Positions 19,177 through 28,966 are shown, counted from the first letter of the stretch. The stretch is 64,000 bases of DNA from [Erwinia] mediterraneensis (GCF_900604315.1 NZ_LR026978.1:2025615-2089614), one strand, 5' to 3'. The notes: generated by a model not told the origin, from the sequence alone. Translations and numbers: made by a program.

Positions 19177-20442
19177 TCACAGCAGTGCTGGCAGCTGTGA
19201 CAGCAGAAAGAGAATCAGCCCGATGGTGCCGCCCACCAGGGTGCCGTTGATGCGAATAAACTGCAAATCTTTGCCGATATTCAACTCGATCTGCTGTGAC
19301 ATCTCGCTTGCGTCCCAGCTTTTCACCGTGTCGCTGATATGGCGCGTCAGAAAGCGGGAAAATTCCGGCGCCATGCTGCGCACCGCCTCTTCCAGATGCT
19401 GATTTAGCGAATGACGTAACGCTTCGTCCGCCGCCAGGTTTTCACCCAGCCAGAGTGCGGCGCGTCGTACCTTATCCTGAACCCGGGAGTTCTCGCTGTT
19501 AAGGTCCTGCTTTAACCAGAGGCGCAGGTCCTGCCACAGCTCGCCGATATAGCGATTCAGCGACTCATCCTCTTTCAGCCAGGATTTAATAACCTCTGCG
19601 CGTTGCGCCATCTCGGGATCGCTTTTCAGCCGGACAATCAGGCGCTCAACCGCCCGGTTAAAACCGAGGCGAAACTCATGCCCCTGATCGAGCGCCACCT
19701 CATCCAGAATGGTATTCACCGCATTTGCCACCAAATCGGCGCTGTGTTCCCCCAGCCACTCGGTAGGCAACACTTTGGCTTTCAGCGGATGTTCCCGCTT
19801 CAGCCAGTGCACGATCTGGCGGGCAATAAACTCGCGCGTGCCGGGCTTGTGCAGAATACGCAGCAGCTGCTCAACGGCGGCATCGAGCAGTTCCTGATGG
19901 CGGTTGTTTTTGGTCAGGCTCTCCAGCATCAGCGCGCCCGACTGCGTCAGATCCGCTTTGTCGATCGCACGGTGGACGGCGCGACGCAGCAGCAACTGAA
20001 TACGCGCATCGTCAGTGAGATCGAGAAAACCGCGCATCACCTGGATCAGATGACGTCCCACCCGGTCAGCGTTGCCCGGCGCGTTCAGCCAGCTTGCCAG
20101 CATCTGCGAAGGATCGTAGCGACGGATAAGCGCCAGCAGCGAATCGGTATCAAGAAATTTCTCCTGGACAAAGCGCCCCAGATTATCGCCAATGCGATCC
20201 TTATTACGGGGAATAATGGCCGTATGACGAGCGATAAAGGGCACCGGCACACGGCGGAACAGCGCCACCACGGCGAACCAGTCCGCCAGTGCCCCGACCA
20301 TCGCCGCTTCGGCAATCGCCTTTACGCCGCTTACCCAGAAGCTGGCGGGCAGAAACAGCGTCGTAATAAAGGTGGCTGCCGCCAGCAGCAGCAACAGTAA
20401 CGCCAGCCGTTTGGTGCGTTTCAGTTCAGTTATTTTATCCAC
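19177..20442 (-). CDS. yjiN: DUF445 inner-membrane protein YjiN
   Basis: The 421-residue protein begins with a basic stretch and two membrane segments ([35 protein letters not shown]), then a long soluble helical region with repeats of the type '[12 protein letters not shown]'. It ends in another membrane segment ([20 protein letters not shown]). DUF445 family; E. coli YjiN is 426 residues. Function is unknown. It lies between lptG and yjgR and is separated from yjgR by 29 bp, so they may be co-transcribed. Confidence 0.9.
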   Translation of the reverse strand: MDKITELKRTKRLALLLLLLAAATFITTLFLPASFWVSGVKAIAEAAMVGALADWFAVVALFRRVPVPFIARHTAIIPRNKDRIGDNLGRFVQEKFLDTDSLLALIRRYDPSQMLASWLNAPGNADRVGRHLIQVMRGFLDLTDDARIQLLLRRAVHRAIDKADLTQSGALMLESLTKNNRHQELLDAAVEQLLRILHKPGTREFIARQIVHWLKREHPLKAKVLPTEWLGEHSADLVANAVNTILDEVALDQGHEFRLGFNRAVERLIVRLKSDPEMAQRAEVIKSWLKEDESLNRYIGELWQDLRLWLKQDLNSENSRVQDKVRRAALWLGENLAADEALRHSLNQHLEEAVRSMAPEFSRFLTRHISDTVKSWDASEMSQQIELNIGKDLQFIRINGTLVGGTIGLILFLLSQLPALL

Positions 20443-20471
20443 GGTTTCACTGCCGTCCTTTTGGGCCTGGT

Positions 20472-21974
20472 TTAACGCTTACGACCGCCGAGCAGGCTAC
20501 CCAGCACGCCACGAATGATTTGACGGGTGATCTGGCGCGTGGCGCTTTTCGCCATGGTCTGAACGACGCCGTCCCGCTTACCGCCGCGCGGACCGGTACT
20601 GCCGAACAGGATCTCTTTCAGGCCATTCAGAACGCTGTTGTCTACCGCCACCTTATCGCCCGGCGCGGCGGGCGCCCTGGCCTGTTCACTGGCCGCCTGT
20701 ACTCCCTGTTGCAGCCGCTCAAACGCCGATTCCCGATCCAGCGCCGTATCATATTTGCCATAGAGGGAAGAGTGGTTAATCAGGCCGTTGCGCTCGTCGC
20801 TGTTGATCGGTCCCATGCGCGAGCCGGGGGCAATCACCATGGCGCGCTCCACGATGCCGGGGCGACCTTTCTCGTCGAGAAAGGAGATCAGCGCCTCACC
20901 GGTGCCCAACGCCTGCAGCGCGCTGACGGTATCAAAAGCGGGATTGGCGCGCAGGGTCTGCGCCGCTGTCTTCAGCGCTTTCTGATCTTTCGGGGTAAAA
21001 GCGCGCAGCGCATGCTGGACGCGGTTGCCCAACTGGCCGAGCACCACATCGGGCACATCGGCCGGATTCTGGGTGATAAAATAGACGCCGACCCCTTTGG
21101 AGCGAATCAGGCGCACCACCTGCTCAATTTTATCGAGTAACACCGCAGGCGCGTCGTCAAACAGCAGATGCGCTTCATCAAAAAAGAACACCAGCTTCGG
21201 CTTCTCCAGATCGCCCGCTTCCGGCAGCTGTTCATAGAGCTCGGCGAGCAGCCACAGCAGGCTGGTGGCGTAGAGCTTCGGCATCTGCCAGAGTTTGTCC
21301 GCCGCCAGGATATTGATATAGCCATGCCCCTGTTCATCAGTACGCATCAGATCGTGGATATCCAGCATGGGCTCGCCAAAAAAGTGCTCTGCGCCCTGTT
21401 GTTCCAGCGTGAGCAGCCCACGCTGGATAGCGCCGATCGACGCGCTGTGGATATTGCCATACTGGGTCTGGAAGGCTTTGGCGTTTTCGCCAATATATTG
21501 CGTCATGGCGCGCAGATCTTTTAAGTCGAGCAGCAGCAGGCCCTGATCGTCAGCCACGCGGAAAATGATCTGCAGTACGCCGCTCTGTACTTCATTAAGG
21601 TTCAGCAGGCGCGCCAGCAGCAGGGGGCCCAGATCGGAGAGCGTGGCGCGCAGCGGGTGGCCCTGTTCGCCAAAAACATCCCACAGCACCACCGGGTTGC
21701 GCTGCGGCTGCCAGTCGCTGACGCCAATAGCGCGCAGGCGCGTCAGCAATTTTTCACTCGCTTCGCCTTGCGTCGCCACACCGCTGAGATCGCCTTTCAC
21801 ATCGGCCATAAAGACCGGCACGCCCGCGCGGGAGAAAGATTCGGCCAGCTTTTGCAGGGTCACGGTTTTACCGGTGCCGGTAGCGCCGCTAATCAGGCCA
21901 TGACGGTTAGCCATCTGCGGTAACAGATGCAACTGAACATCGGGGGTTTGAGCAATCAGCAGCGGCGCGCTCAT
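20472..21974 (-). CDS. yjgR: DUF853/HerA-like P-loop ATPase YjgR
   Basis: The 500-residue protein has a Walker A GATGTGKT at residues 30-37 and Walker B '[12 protein letters not shown]' around residue 265, with HerA/VirD4-like architecture; E. coli YjgR is the same length. The Arg/Lys-rich C-terminus ([21 protein letters not shown]) is basic. Family members are presumed ATP-driven helicase or translocase-like enzymes, but the biological role is not established. Confidence 0.92.
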   Translation of the reverse strand: MSAPLLIAQTPDVQLHLLPQMANRHGLISGATGTGKTVTLQKLAESFSRAGVPVFMADVKGDLSGVATQGEASEKLLTRLRAIGVSDWQPQRNPVVLWDVFGEQGHPLRATLSDLGPLLLARLLNLNEVQSGVLQIIFRVADDQGLLLLDLKDLRAMTQYIGENAKAFQTQYGNIHSASIGAIQRGLLTLEQQGAEHFFGEPMLDIHDLMRTDEQGHGYINILAADKLWQMPKLYATSLLWLLAELYEQLPEAGDLEKPKLVFFFDEAHLLFDDAPAVLLDKIEQVVRLIRSKGVGVYFITQNPADVPDVVLGQLGNRVQHALRAFTPKDQKALKTAAQTLRANPAFDTVSALQALGTGEALISFLDEKGRPGIVERAMVIAPGSRMGPINSDERNGLINHSSLYGKYDTALDRESAFERLQQGVQAASEQARAPAAPGDKVAVDNSVLNGLKEILFGSTGPRGGKRDGVVQTMAKSATRQITRQIIRGVLGSLLGGRKR

Positions 21975-22527
21975 AGCATTCTTCCATTCTGAACAGGGAA
22001 AGGTGTTTCAAGGATAGCAAGGTGTTATGTCTGTCGCGCGGGGTTTTTAACCAGAAAGCGATCCCGATAACGGCAATCTGCGCTTATTTTATATACCGTT
22101 ATTGAGCGCAGAATAAAAATTAAGCGCGTTACCATGCATAGGCTGCCTCTCTTATTATTGATTTAATGTTTTCATATGGTAAATATAATGTTAAATCGAG
22201 GCATAATATCTGGTATGGAAGTATGATATTTTTTTATTGATAAGTAAGCGACACTATCCCTTCCCGTTATTACATGCAGAGTTTCAGCGCTTAATTAAAT
22301 AAAAAAAACTAATATTTATCTTAATTAAAGTGAAATTTCTTTCCCTTCAGGTCGTTATCCCGCTTTTGCTACTCTTTCAGACGATTATATTTTTTTGTCC
22401 AGATACATACTTAATTTTATTTTTACATTTTGAAACCTTTGTATCCCTAAGATTGCCGGGCTGTTTACCGATGAGTTAGATAATTAACAAAAACATTACT
22501 TTTATAGCATGTGAGAGTCGTACGGCA
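21975..22527. other. AT-rich intergenic region before the dehydrogenase operon
   Basis: This 553-bp gap has no credible gene. It is notably AT-rich, with several poly-T and TTAATTAAA-like tracts, and presumably holds the promoter for the operon starting at 22528. I could not pick out a -35/-10 pair with confidence. Confidence 0.5.
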
Positions 22528-23256
22528 ATGCTTCTACAAAAACCAACCTCAAGACGTAAGTTCTTACTGGGGACCTTACTGGCTTTGCCATTAGGCGAGC
22601 TGGTATTTAAAGGTTTAACCGCCGCCCAGGCTGCGGAAATGGCCGCACCAGAATTAACCGATTACACACCGATTTTTTTCAGTGCTGATGAATGGCAGTT
22701 TATCCTTGCCGCGACCGATCGTTTGATCCCGGCAGGCGGCAAAGGTAAAGCGCCTGGCGCGCTGGAAACCAACGTACCGATTTTTATCGATCAACAGTTG
22801 CATGATGAAAATTATGGTCAGGAGATCTACCTGCAAGGACCCTTTGACATTAAGGCGCCCGCTACCCTGGGTTATCAGATCCCTTATAACCCGCAGCAGC
22901 TCTATAAAACGGGCATCAAACTGGTGAACCAGTGGTGTCAGGAGAGGTATCAAAAACCTTTCCATGCCCTGTCGCAGCAAGAAAAAGATGACACCCTGAC
23001 GAAGGTCAACAAGAACGGTATCGATTTCGCTGCCCTCGGCGAACCCAACATGAAAGCTTCACACTTCTTCAGCCAGCTGCTCTCCAATACCAAACACGGC
23101 TATCTGGCCGATCCCATGTATGGCGGCAACAAAGGCATGAAAGCCTGGATCGCCCTCGGTTTTCCCGGCGCGCGTGCCAGTTATCTGGAATGGGTAAAAC
23201 AGCACAACATTCCTTACCCGCTGGGCCCGGTAAGCGTTAAAGGCGAGCGCGCCTGA
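22528..23256 (+). CDS. Gluconate 2-dehydrogenase-type small subunit (Tat-exported)
   Basis: A 242-residue protein with a twin-arginine signal (SRRKFLLGTLLALPLGELVF, residues 8-27). The body matches the gluconate_2-dh3 family: WQFILAATDRLIPAG, FIDQQLHDENYGQEIY and a C-terminal GxKGMKAWIALGFPGARASY. In known complexes it is co-exported with the flavoprotein, which lacks its own signal. It is first in a three-gene operon with the GMC subunit and cytochrome c. The oxidised substrate (gluconate, 2-ketogluconate, sorbitol or another polyol) cannot be told from sequence. Confidence 0.87.
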   Translation: MLLQKPTSRRKFLLGTLLALPLGELVFKGLTAAQAAEMAAPELTDYTPIFFSADEWQFILAATDRLIPAGGKGKAPGALETNVPIFIDQQLHDENYGQEIYLQGPFDIKAPATLGYQIPYNPQQLYKTGIKLVNQWCQERYQKPFHALSQQEKDDTLTKVNKNGIDFAALGEPNMKASHFFSQLLSNTKHGYLADPMYGGNKGMKAWIALGFPGARASYLEWVKQHNIPYPLGPVSVKGERA

Positions 23257-23298
23257 GTGCGCAATCTCGCCGTATCAGGTATTTGAGACAGGATTAAC

Positions 23299-25068
23299 AT
23301 GGCACAGATTACAAAAAAAGAAGTCGACGTCGTTGTTTGCGGCCTCGGCTGGGCAGGCTCGTTGATGAGCATCGAACTGGCGCTGGCTGGCCTTGAAGTG
23401 CGTGCGCTGGAGCGCGGCCCCGACCGCACCTATGACGATTTCGCATATCCGAAACCGGCTGACGAATATGGCTACGCCGTGCGTAACAAAGTGTTCGCTA
23501 CCCCGGCAGAAATGGCGGTCACCGTACGCTACACCACCGATCAGACGGCACTGCCGACACGTAAGTGGGGAGCCTTTGCCCCGGGCACTGGTGTAGGCGG
23601 CGCGGGGCTGCACTGGACCGGCGTTCTGCTCCGTCCTACCCCGACGGACATCAAGCTGAAAACCTATGTCGACGAAGCGTACAAGCCGGGCATTCTGCAG
23701 GATGACATGCGCGTCATGGACTTCCCGTTCACCTGGGATGAGATCGAACCTTACTACTACAAGTTTGAGTTGATCTGCGGCCAGTCCGGCACCACCGGCA
23801 ACCTGCGCGGTCAGATTCTGGAAGGCGGCGATCCCTTTGAAGGCCCGCGCTCAGAACCTTATCCACTGCCTGCGCTGGAAGATACCCTGAACACCAAAAT
23901 GTTCGCGGCAGCAGCGAAAAAGCTCGGCTATCACCCGTTCCCGAACCCGTCCGCCTGCGTTTCACGCGCCTGGACTAATCCGTACGGCAACCAGATCGCG
24001 CCCTGTAACTACTGTGGTTACTGCAGTAAGTATCCGTGCCTGAACTATTCCAAAGCGTCGCCGCAGACTGCGATTATGGATTCACTGAAGCGTATGCCGA
24101 ACTTCTCTTATGAAGTGAATGCGGAAGTGATCAAAGTGGTGCTGCACGATGATAAGAAAACCGCGAAAGGGGTGATCTACATCGATGAGAATGGCGACGA
24201 GTGCTTCCAGCCGGCGAAAATTGTGGTGCTGAGCAGCTTCCAGCTCTATAACGTGCGCCTGATGCTGCTCTCCGGTATTGGCAAGCCTTATAACCCAATC
24301 ACTGAAGAGGGTGTGGTAGGACGTAACTACGCGTTCCTCTCCAACGGCGGCGCGACGCTGTTCTTTAAAGACAAGAACTTCAACCCCTTTGCTACCGCAG
24401 GTGCCACCGGCCAGATGTTTAACGACATCTCACCGGGTAACTTTGATGGTCCGGGGCTGGGCTTCCTCGGCGGGGCGAAGATCCACAGTTCTCAGGCCAC
24501 CGGCACGCCAATCAGCACTGCACTGCCGAAAGGCACGCCGGCCTGGGGCGCTGGCTGGAAAGAGGGGCTGGAAGAGTGGTATGGCCATTCCATGAAGGTC
24601 AGCATCACCACCACCTGTCAGTCTTATCGTGATATCTACCTCGATCTCGATCCGAACTATACCGATCATCGCGGTCAGCCGCTGCTGCGTATGACTTTTA
24701 ACTGGAAAGAGAACGAACTGCGCCTGCAGCAGTACCTGAAAGGGATTGTGGGCAATATCGCCAAAGAGCTGAACCCGGACAGCATGAGCATGAGCTTCCT
24801 GCCGATGGGTGCCGACTTCGATATCACTAAGTATGTCTCTACCCATAACGTGGGTGGTGCGGTGATGGGCGATAACCCGAAAACCTCTGCGCTGAACCGT
24901 TATCTGCAGAGCTGGGACGTGCATAACGTCTTTGTTCCGGGTGGCAATGCCTTCCCGCAGAACTTCCAGGCGAACCCCACCGATACCATCGGCGCCATTA
25001 CCCTGATGGCAGCACAGGCGATCAAAGATCACTATCTGAAAAACCCCGGCCCACTGGTACAGGTGTAA
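23299..25068 (+). CDS. GMC-family flavoprotein dehydrogenase, large subunit
   Basis: The 589-residue catalytic subunit has the FAD Rossmann motif GLGWAG at residues 15-20 with a matching 'ALERG' acidic end, and a Cys-rich patch CNYCGYCSKYPC (about 235-246) typical of membrane-bound gluconate/sorbitol/2-ketogluconate dehydrogenases. The catalytic His is likely in STHNVGGAVMG near residue 517, with NFQANPTDT after it. It lacks a signal peptide and should travel with the upstream Tat subunit. Electrons would pass to the downstream triheme cytochrome and then ubiquinone. Confidence 0.9.
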   Translation: MAQITKKEVDVVVCGLGWAGSLMSIELALAGLEVRALERGPDRTYDDFAYPKPADEYGYAVRNKVFATPAEMAVTVRYTTDQTALPTRKWGAFAPGTGVGGAGLHWTGVLLRPTPTDIKLKTYVDEAYKPGILQDDMRVMDFPFTWDEIEPYYYKFELICGQSGTTGNLRGQILEGGDPFEGPRSEPYPLPALEDTLNTKMFAAAAKKLGYHPFPNPSACVSRAWTNPYGNQIAPCNYCGYCSKYPCLNYSKASPQTAIMDSLKRMPNFSYEVNAEVIKVVLHDDKKTAKGVIYIDENGDECFQPAKIVVLSSFQLYNVRLMLLSGIGKPYNPITEEGVVGRNYAFLSNGGATLFFKDKNFNPFATAGATGQMFNDISPGNFDGPGLGFLGGAKIHSSQATGTPISTALPKGTPAWGAGWKEGLEEWYGHSMKVSITTTCQSYRDIYLDLDPNYTDHRGQPLLRMTFNWKENELRLQQYLKGIVGNIAKELNPDSMSMSFLPMGADFDITKYVSTHNVGGAVMGDNPKTSALNRYLQSWDVHNVFVPGGNAFPQNFQANPTDTIGAITLMAAQAIKDHYLKNPGPLVQV

Positions 25069-25072
25069 GCGC

Positions 25073-26344
25073 ATGAAAATGTTGAATCTGAAACCTTTAT
25101 TCGTTGCGAGCGCCGTGCTGCTGGCCAGTGGTTTTGCCCTGCAGGCACAGGCGGAGGATGAGAGTCAGCTGATCAAACGGGGCGAATATCTGTCACGCCT
25201 CGGCGACTGCATGGCGTGTCACTCGCTGCCCGGCAAGCCCGATTTCGCAGGCGGACTGGCGATTGAGTCGAACCTCGGCACCATCTACGCCACCAATATT
25301 ACGCCGGACAAAACGCACGGTATCGGCAACTACAGCGAACAGCAGTTCTCTGATGCGGTGCGCAAAGGGATCCTGCCGGACGGCTCGCGTCTCTATCCGG
25401 CCATGCCTTACCCGGCCTACGCCAAAATCAGCGATGAGGATCTCCACGCGCTATACGTTTACTTTATGAAAGGCGTGCAGCCGAGCGCAGAGCAGGTACC
25501 GGAAACCAAACTGAGTTTCCCGTTCAGCCAGCGCTGGGGCATGCGTTTCTGGAACTGGGCGTTTACCGCAGAGAAACCTTTCCAGCCGATTGGCGGCGCC
25601 TCGGCTGAGGTGAATCGCGGTGCTTATATTGTCGAGAGCCTGGGCCACTGCGGCAGCTGCCATACGCCGCGCGGCTTTGCTATGAACGAAGAAGCGCTCG
25701 ACAGCAGCAATGCGGCGTTCCTGGCGGGCGGCAGCCTGAACAACTGGGAAGTACCGTCGCTGCGTGGCCTGCCGCGCTGGAGCGAGCAGGAGATCGTCGA
25801 TTATCTGCAGACCGGGCGTAACGACAAAGCGGCAACCGGCGGCGAAATGAAGGCGGTGGTTGAGCACAGCAGCTCGCACATGACCGATGCCGATCTGAAA
25901 GCGATCGCCGCTTACCTGAAGTTCCTGGGCGGCAACCCGCCGCTGCAGGCCTATGACATGCAGGCCGCGCAGGTAACGGAAGCGAAGCTGACCGCCGCGA
26001 AAAACCTGACAGAAGGAGAGCGTCTCTATCTCGACAACTGCGGCGCCTGCCACTTTGTCAGCGGTAAGGGCGCGCCGGGCATCTTCCCGGAACTGGATCA
26101 GGCGACCATCGTGAATGCAAAAGATCCTGCCGGGTTGATTCACACCATCCTGCAGGGTGCGCAGCAGCCATCCACGGCCAAAGCGCCATCCACTCTGGCG
26201 ATGCCGGGCTTTGGTCAGCGTCTGAACGACGAAGAAGTGGCGCAGCTGGCGACCTTTGTGCGTCAGGGCTGGAGCAACAACGCGCCGGCTGTGACGCCGG
26301 CGCAGGTAGCGGAAGTGCGTAAATCGCTGAAGCACGGCGAGTAA
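25073..26344 (+). CDS. Triheme membrane-bound cytochrome c subunit of the dehydrogenase
   Basis: A 423-residue protein with a Sec signal (cleavage near QAQA|E, residue 27) and three CxxCH heme sites: C46-C49-H50, C193-C196-H197 and C323-C326-H327. These are the three c-type cytochrome domains of gluconate/alcohol dehydrogenase cytochrome subunits. It starts 4 nt after the GMC stop, so translation is coupled. Expected to sit at the periplasmic face and reduce ubiquinone. Confidence 0.92.
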   Translation: MKMLNLKPLFVASAVLLASGFALQAQAEDESQLIKRGEYLSRLGDCMACHSLPGKPDFAGGLAIESNLGTIYATNITPDKTHGIGNYSEQQFSDAVRKGILPDGSRLYPAMPYPAYAKISDEDLHALYVYFMKGVQPSAEQVPETKLSFPFSQRWGMRFWNWAFTAEKPFQPIGGASAEVNRGAYIVESLGHCGSCHTPRGFAMNEEALDSSNAAFLAGGSLNNWEVPSLRGLPRWSEQEIVDYLQTGRNDKAATGGEMKAVVEHSSSHMTDADLKAIAAYLKFLGGNPPLQAYDMQAAQVTEAKLTAAKNLTEGERLYLDNCGACHFVSGKGAPGIFPELDQATIVNAKDPAGLIHTILQGAQQPSTAKAPSTLAMPGFGQRLNDEEVAQLATFVRQGWSNNAPAVTPAQVAEVRKSLKHGE

Positions 26345-26360
26345 CGCAACAGAAAAGAAA

Positions 26361-26386
26361 AGGGGCGATCGATTCGCCCCTTTTTT
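26361..26386 (+). terminator. Rho-independent terminator after the cytochrome gene
   Basis: Stem GGGGCGA/TCGCCCC with a 5-nt loop followed by six T residues, ending four bases before the tandem repeat begins. Confidence 0.9.
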
Positions 26387-26389
26387 ATT

Positions 26390-26558
26390 GCCAGCTTAAA
26401 ACCACGTCCTGCGGGCGTGGTCATCAATACGTTTTGGCTCTGCCTTATCGTCTCTGGATTTGAATCTTACGGAACAGGCAGAGACTGCTTTTTAAGGTTT
26501 TTGGTACACCCCTATGGGGTGCAAACAAAGCCGCCTTCTATGAAGGCGGATTTTTACT
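26390..26558 (+). repeat. Tandem repeat copy 1, candidate structured RNA
   Basis: A 169-bp unit, repeated next to it at about 96% identity. The plus strand folds into ACCACG/CGTGGT (26401-26421), a long hairpin CTCTGCC/GGCAGAG (26438-26444 with 26477-26483), CACCCC/GGGGTG (26507-26521), and a final CCGCCTTC/GAAGGCGG stem (26531-26549) followed by a T run, which has terminator form. The frame through it (containing HPYGV) is repeated too but is unlikely to encode a protein. This structure is what a small-RNA gene would show. Confidence 0.65.
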
Positions 26559-26727
26559 GCCAGCTTAAAACCACGTCCTGTGGGCGCAGTCATCAATACG
26601 TTTTGGCTCTGCCTTATCGTCTCTGGATTTGAATCTTACGGAACAGGCAGAGACTGCTTTTTAAGGTTTTTGGTACACCCCTATGGGGTGCAATCAAATC
26701 CGCCTTCTATAAAGGCAGATTTTTACG
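26559..26727 (+). repeat. Tandem repeat copy 2, candidate structured RNA
   Basis: Copy 2 differs from copy 1 at about seven positions, mainly in the first small stem (CGTGG becomes CGCAG) and the terminator (one stem mismatch). The central CTCTGCC/GGCAGAG and CACCCC/GGGGTG hairpins are unchanged. This pattern suggests constraint on the central fold with copy 2 losing flanking structure. Confidence 0.65.
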
Positions 26728-26751
26728 TCTGCCATTGCAGCGCCAGCGTGA

Positions 26752-27390
26752 TCAGTGTTTGGGCTGCTCCAGCGCATCAATCACGTCCGGGAAGAACTCC
26801 TGAAAGAGTTCCGGCGTCATCAGTTCCGGGTAGTGCATCAGGTGTTCGCGGATCTGCTCATGCAGTTCATTCATGCGCCTGTCCACCATTTCCGTGATGG
26901 TCAGTCCTTTTTTGCGGTACATGCTGATGGTTTCCGGCTCCAGCAGGCTACCTTCATCCTCTTCGCTGGCATCCTCAAAGGCTTCCAGCTCATCCAGCAA
27001 CGTAAACAGGACTTCCAGTTGCGGCGTACGCGATTCATAGCGCGGCGGTTTCTCGCTCTGCATATAGCGAATCATCGCTTTCACCGGTGAACCATCCGGG
27101 GTAGCAGGCGGCGAGGTAGCAAACCAGTCGAGCAACTGATGAAAGGTGATCTGAAAAACCGGGTAATTCCGGTCAGCCAGCTCATCCGCCAGCATCACGG
27201 CGCTGTCGTTTTCGATCAGGCAAATATGAGTGGTCGCCGCCGGATAAGCGCCGAGCCAGGCTTCAATTTCGTCAATCACCGCTTCGTCATACACAAAATT
27301 GTGACTGTTAAAAGTCCCGTCAGGTTGATGGACGCCCACCTGCACCAGCTCAGGGTCGAAATAAATGCCGATATAAGTGATGCTTTTCAT
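26752..27390 (-). CDS. Uncharacterised protein resembling the N-terminal domain of IS110-type transposases
   Basis: The 212-residue protein (from MKSITYIGIYF; three-codon longer start at 27399) has a first strand 'TYIGIYFDPELVQVGV', a 'WLGAYP...HICLIENDSAVMLADELADRNYPVFQI' block and a long coiled region ending 'HLMHYPELM'. This order matches, by eye, the DEDD catalytic domain and linker of IS110-family transposases. The first Asp would be Tyr (Y10), E60 is kept, and a single D99 lies where two Asp are expected. The C-terminal transposase_20 half is absent. It may be a domesticated or unrelated protein; no family is certain. Confidence 0.5.
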   Translation of the reverse strand: MKSITYIGIYFDPELVQVGVHQPDGTFNSHNFVYDEAVIDEIEAWLGAYPAATTHICLIENDSAVMLADELADRNYPVFQITFHQLLDWFATSPPATPDGSPVKAMIRYMQSEKPPRYESRTPQLEVLFTLLDELEAFEDASEEDEGSLLEPETISMYRKKGLTITEMVDRRMNELHEQIREHLMHYPELMTPELFQEFFPDVIDALEQPKH

Positions 27391-27500
27391 GCTGTCCATC
27401 CTGTGTGAGCAAAAAGTTACTATAGCGCTGCTCTGCGGAGATAAACAGGCAAGGCAGCAGAGAATGAAAGCAGCGGACAGGTTTTATACGCGCTTTTGCC

Positions 27501-28634
27501 TCAGCAGGTCGGCAGACGCACGCCACAGGAGGCGCGTACAATCAGTTCGCCCGGTGAGGTGAGATGGCACGCGCTGTCCTGCGGATACTGCAACCGGTTC
27601 AGCAGCGTGAGAACGGCATTACGCGCAATATCGCTAAAAGGTTGTTTATAGGTGGTTAACGGAATGCCAAGCAGTGCGGAATAAGCATTGTCATCAAAAC
27701 CCACCACATTCACCCTGATGCCCTGTTGCGCGCAGACCGCCAGCAGCTTCATGGCGGTAAAATCATTGGCACAGACGATATCCTGCATGCCGCTGGCCAG
27801 CAGGTGTTGCACAAAAGTCGTATCCTGCAGCTCGCCTTCATGCTCCCAGGCCGCGCAGGGGGTGAGTCCCGCTTCCAGCAGCGCCAGGCGATAGCCCATC
27901 CTGCGCATATTGACGGTGTTGGCAGAGAAACGTTCACACAAGAAGTCGATGCGTCTGGGCTGTTGCTGCAGCAAATGGCGCGTCACTTCCATGCCCGCCG
28001 CCACGTTATCGATGCCGATCAGATCCCAGCGGCTGCGCGCAGGCCAGCGCGCCACATCGCTGTCCAGCAGCACCACGCCGATGCCGTAGCGGTCCAGCTG
28101 GCTGAGGATCAGCTCGTTGATCGCGCCAGCAGAGGGGTGAAATTCCACCGGAATAAAGAAAACCCCTTTTACGCTGCTGCGTACATAGCGCTCAATCACA
28201 TGATCAATCTTGCTGATGATGGCCTGGCGCGTGGCGCCTGCGCCAAGGGTCATGACGCCATTCCACACCAGATCGAAATTAAAGCTCTGCGACAGGGCGG
28301 CAATAGATTTAAAAATCTGTTCAAACAGAAAACCACTTTCGTTGGCTTCCATGCGTGGCGAGAGGATCCCCAGCGTCAGGGGATCGGCAGCTGAGGCGGG
28401 CGCGGTGTGTTCCGCAAAGGTGACATAGTGGCCGGAACCCTGAGTACTGCGGATCAGGCCCTGTGCGCGCAGGCGGGCCAGTGCGCGCGACAGGGTGGGC
28501 CGTGAAACGGCGAAGTCGGTACAGAGGTTAATTTCCGTGGGCAGTCGCTCTCCCTGACTGTAGTACCCGCTGCGGATACGCTGTTCAAGTTGCTGAACGA
28601 TCCGCTCCAGCTTGCCCGATCTTGCCATAGTCAT
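27501..28634 (-). CDS. GntR/LacI-type transcriptional regulator
   Basis: A 377-residue protein. Residues ~5-75 form a GntR winged helix-turn-helix (RIVQQLEQRIRSGYYSQGERLPTE, then SRPTLSRALARLRAQGLI). Residues ~86-370 form a LacI/RbsB-type periplasmic-binding domain (Peripla_BP_3) for a sugar effector. This is the AraR-like chimeric architecture. It is divergent from the SIS-VOC-ABC operon across a 409-bp region with a CRP site and a palindrome, so it most likely controls that operon in response to its sugar. Confidence 0.88.
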   Translation of the reverse strand: MTMARSGKLERIVQQLEQRIRSGYYSQGERLPTEINLCTDFAVSRPTLSRALARLRAQGLIRSTQGSGHYVTFAEHTAPASAADPLTLGILSPRMEANESGFLFEQIFKSIAALSQSFNFDLVWNGVMTLGAGATRQAIISKIDHVIERYVRSSVKGVFFIPVEFHPSAGAINELILSQLDRYGIGVVLLDSDVARWPARSRWDLIGIDNVAAGMEVTRHLLQQQPRRIDFLCERFSANTVNMRRMGYRLALLEAGLTPCAAWEHEGELQDTTFVQHLLASGMQDIVCANDFTAMKLLAVCAQQGIRVNVVGFDDNAYSALLGIPLTTYKQPFSDIARNAVLTLLNRLQYPQDSACHLTSPGELIVRASCGVRLPTC

Positions 28635-28846
28635 TTTACCTGCTGTTTTGCGCCCGTTTTTATCGGAGTTATTACGACGCCCTTATCAGGGAATATGCCG
28701 GAATACATTAATAAAAATAATAAGTAAAAACAATCCGGAAGAAAAATTACCAGGTTGTAAATTTCATGCGGCAGAGAATTGTGCGTTTTTTTACGTGCCT
28801 GATGTCCTGATATCACCCGCAACATAACGCAGCAGATCCGTAAATA

Positions 28847-28866
28847 CCTGTGATTCAGCTCACTTA
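28847..28866 (+). promoter_or_regulatory. CRP binding site candidate
   Basis: TGTGA-N6-TCACT with the correct six-base spacer (28849-28864), in the divergent region between the regulator and the SIS operon. Matches the CRP consensus except for the last base. Confidence 0.55.
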
Positions 28867-28949
28867 TTCGCCACATTTCCTTTAGTGCAGCGTTTTAATG
28901 TTGAATTATTGTGATCGGAACCAAAAGAGCGGCGGAAAATGTTGCGTAA

Positions 28950-28966
28950 GGTAACGGAGAGTTACC
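28950..28966 (+). promoter_or_regulatory. Palindromic operator candidate
   Basis: Perfect inverted repeat GGTAAC-GGAGA-GTTACC, 78-94 bp upstream of the first operon gene and upstream of a GATAAT -10-like hexamer. This is the best candidate operator for the divergent GntR/LacI regulator, by position only. Confidence 0.45.

Noticed and set aside
26417..26897. Repeated plus-strand peptides containing HPYGV in the tandem repeat
   Set aside because: They begin with non-ATG codons without ribosome sites and follow an RNA-like fold; more likely a by-product of the RNA repeat.
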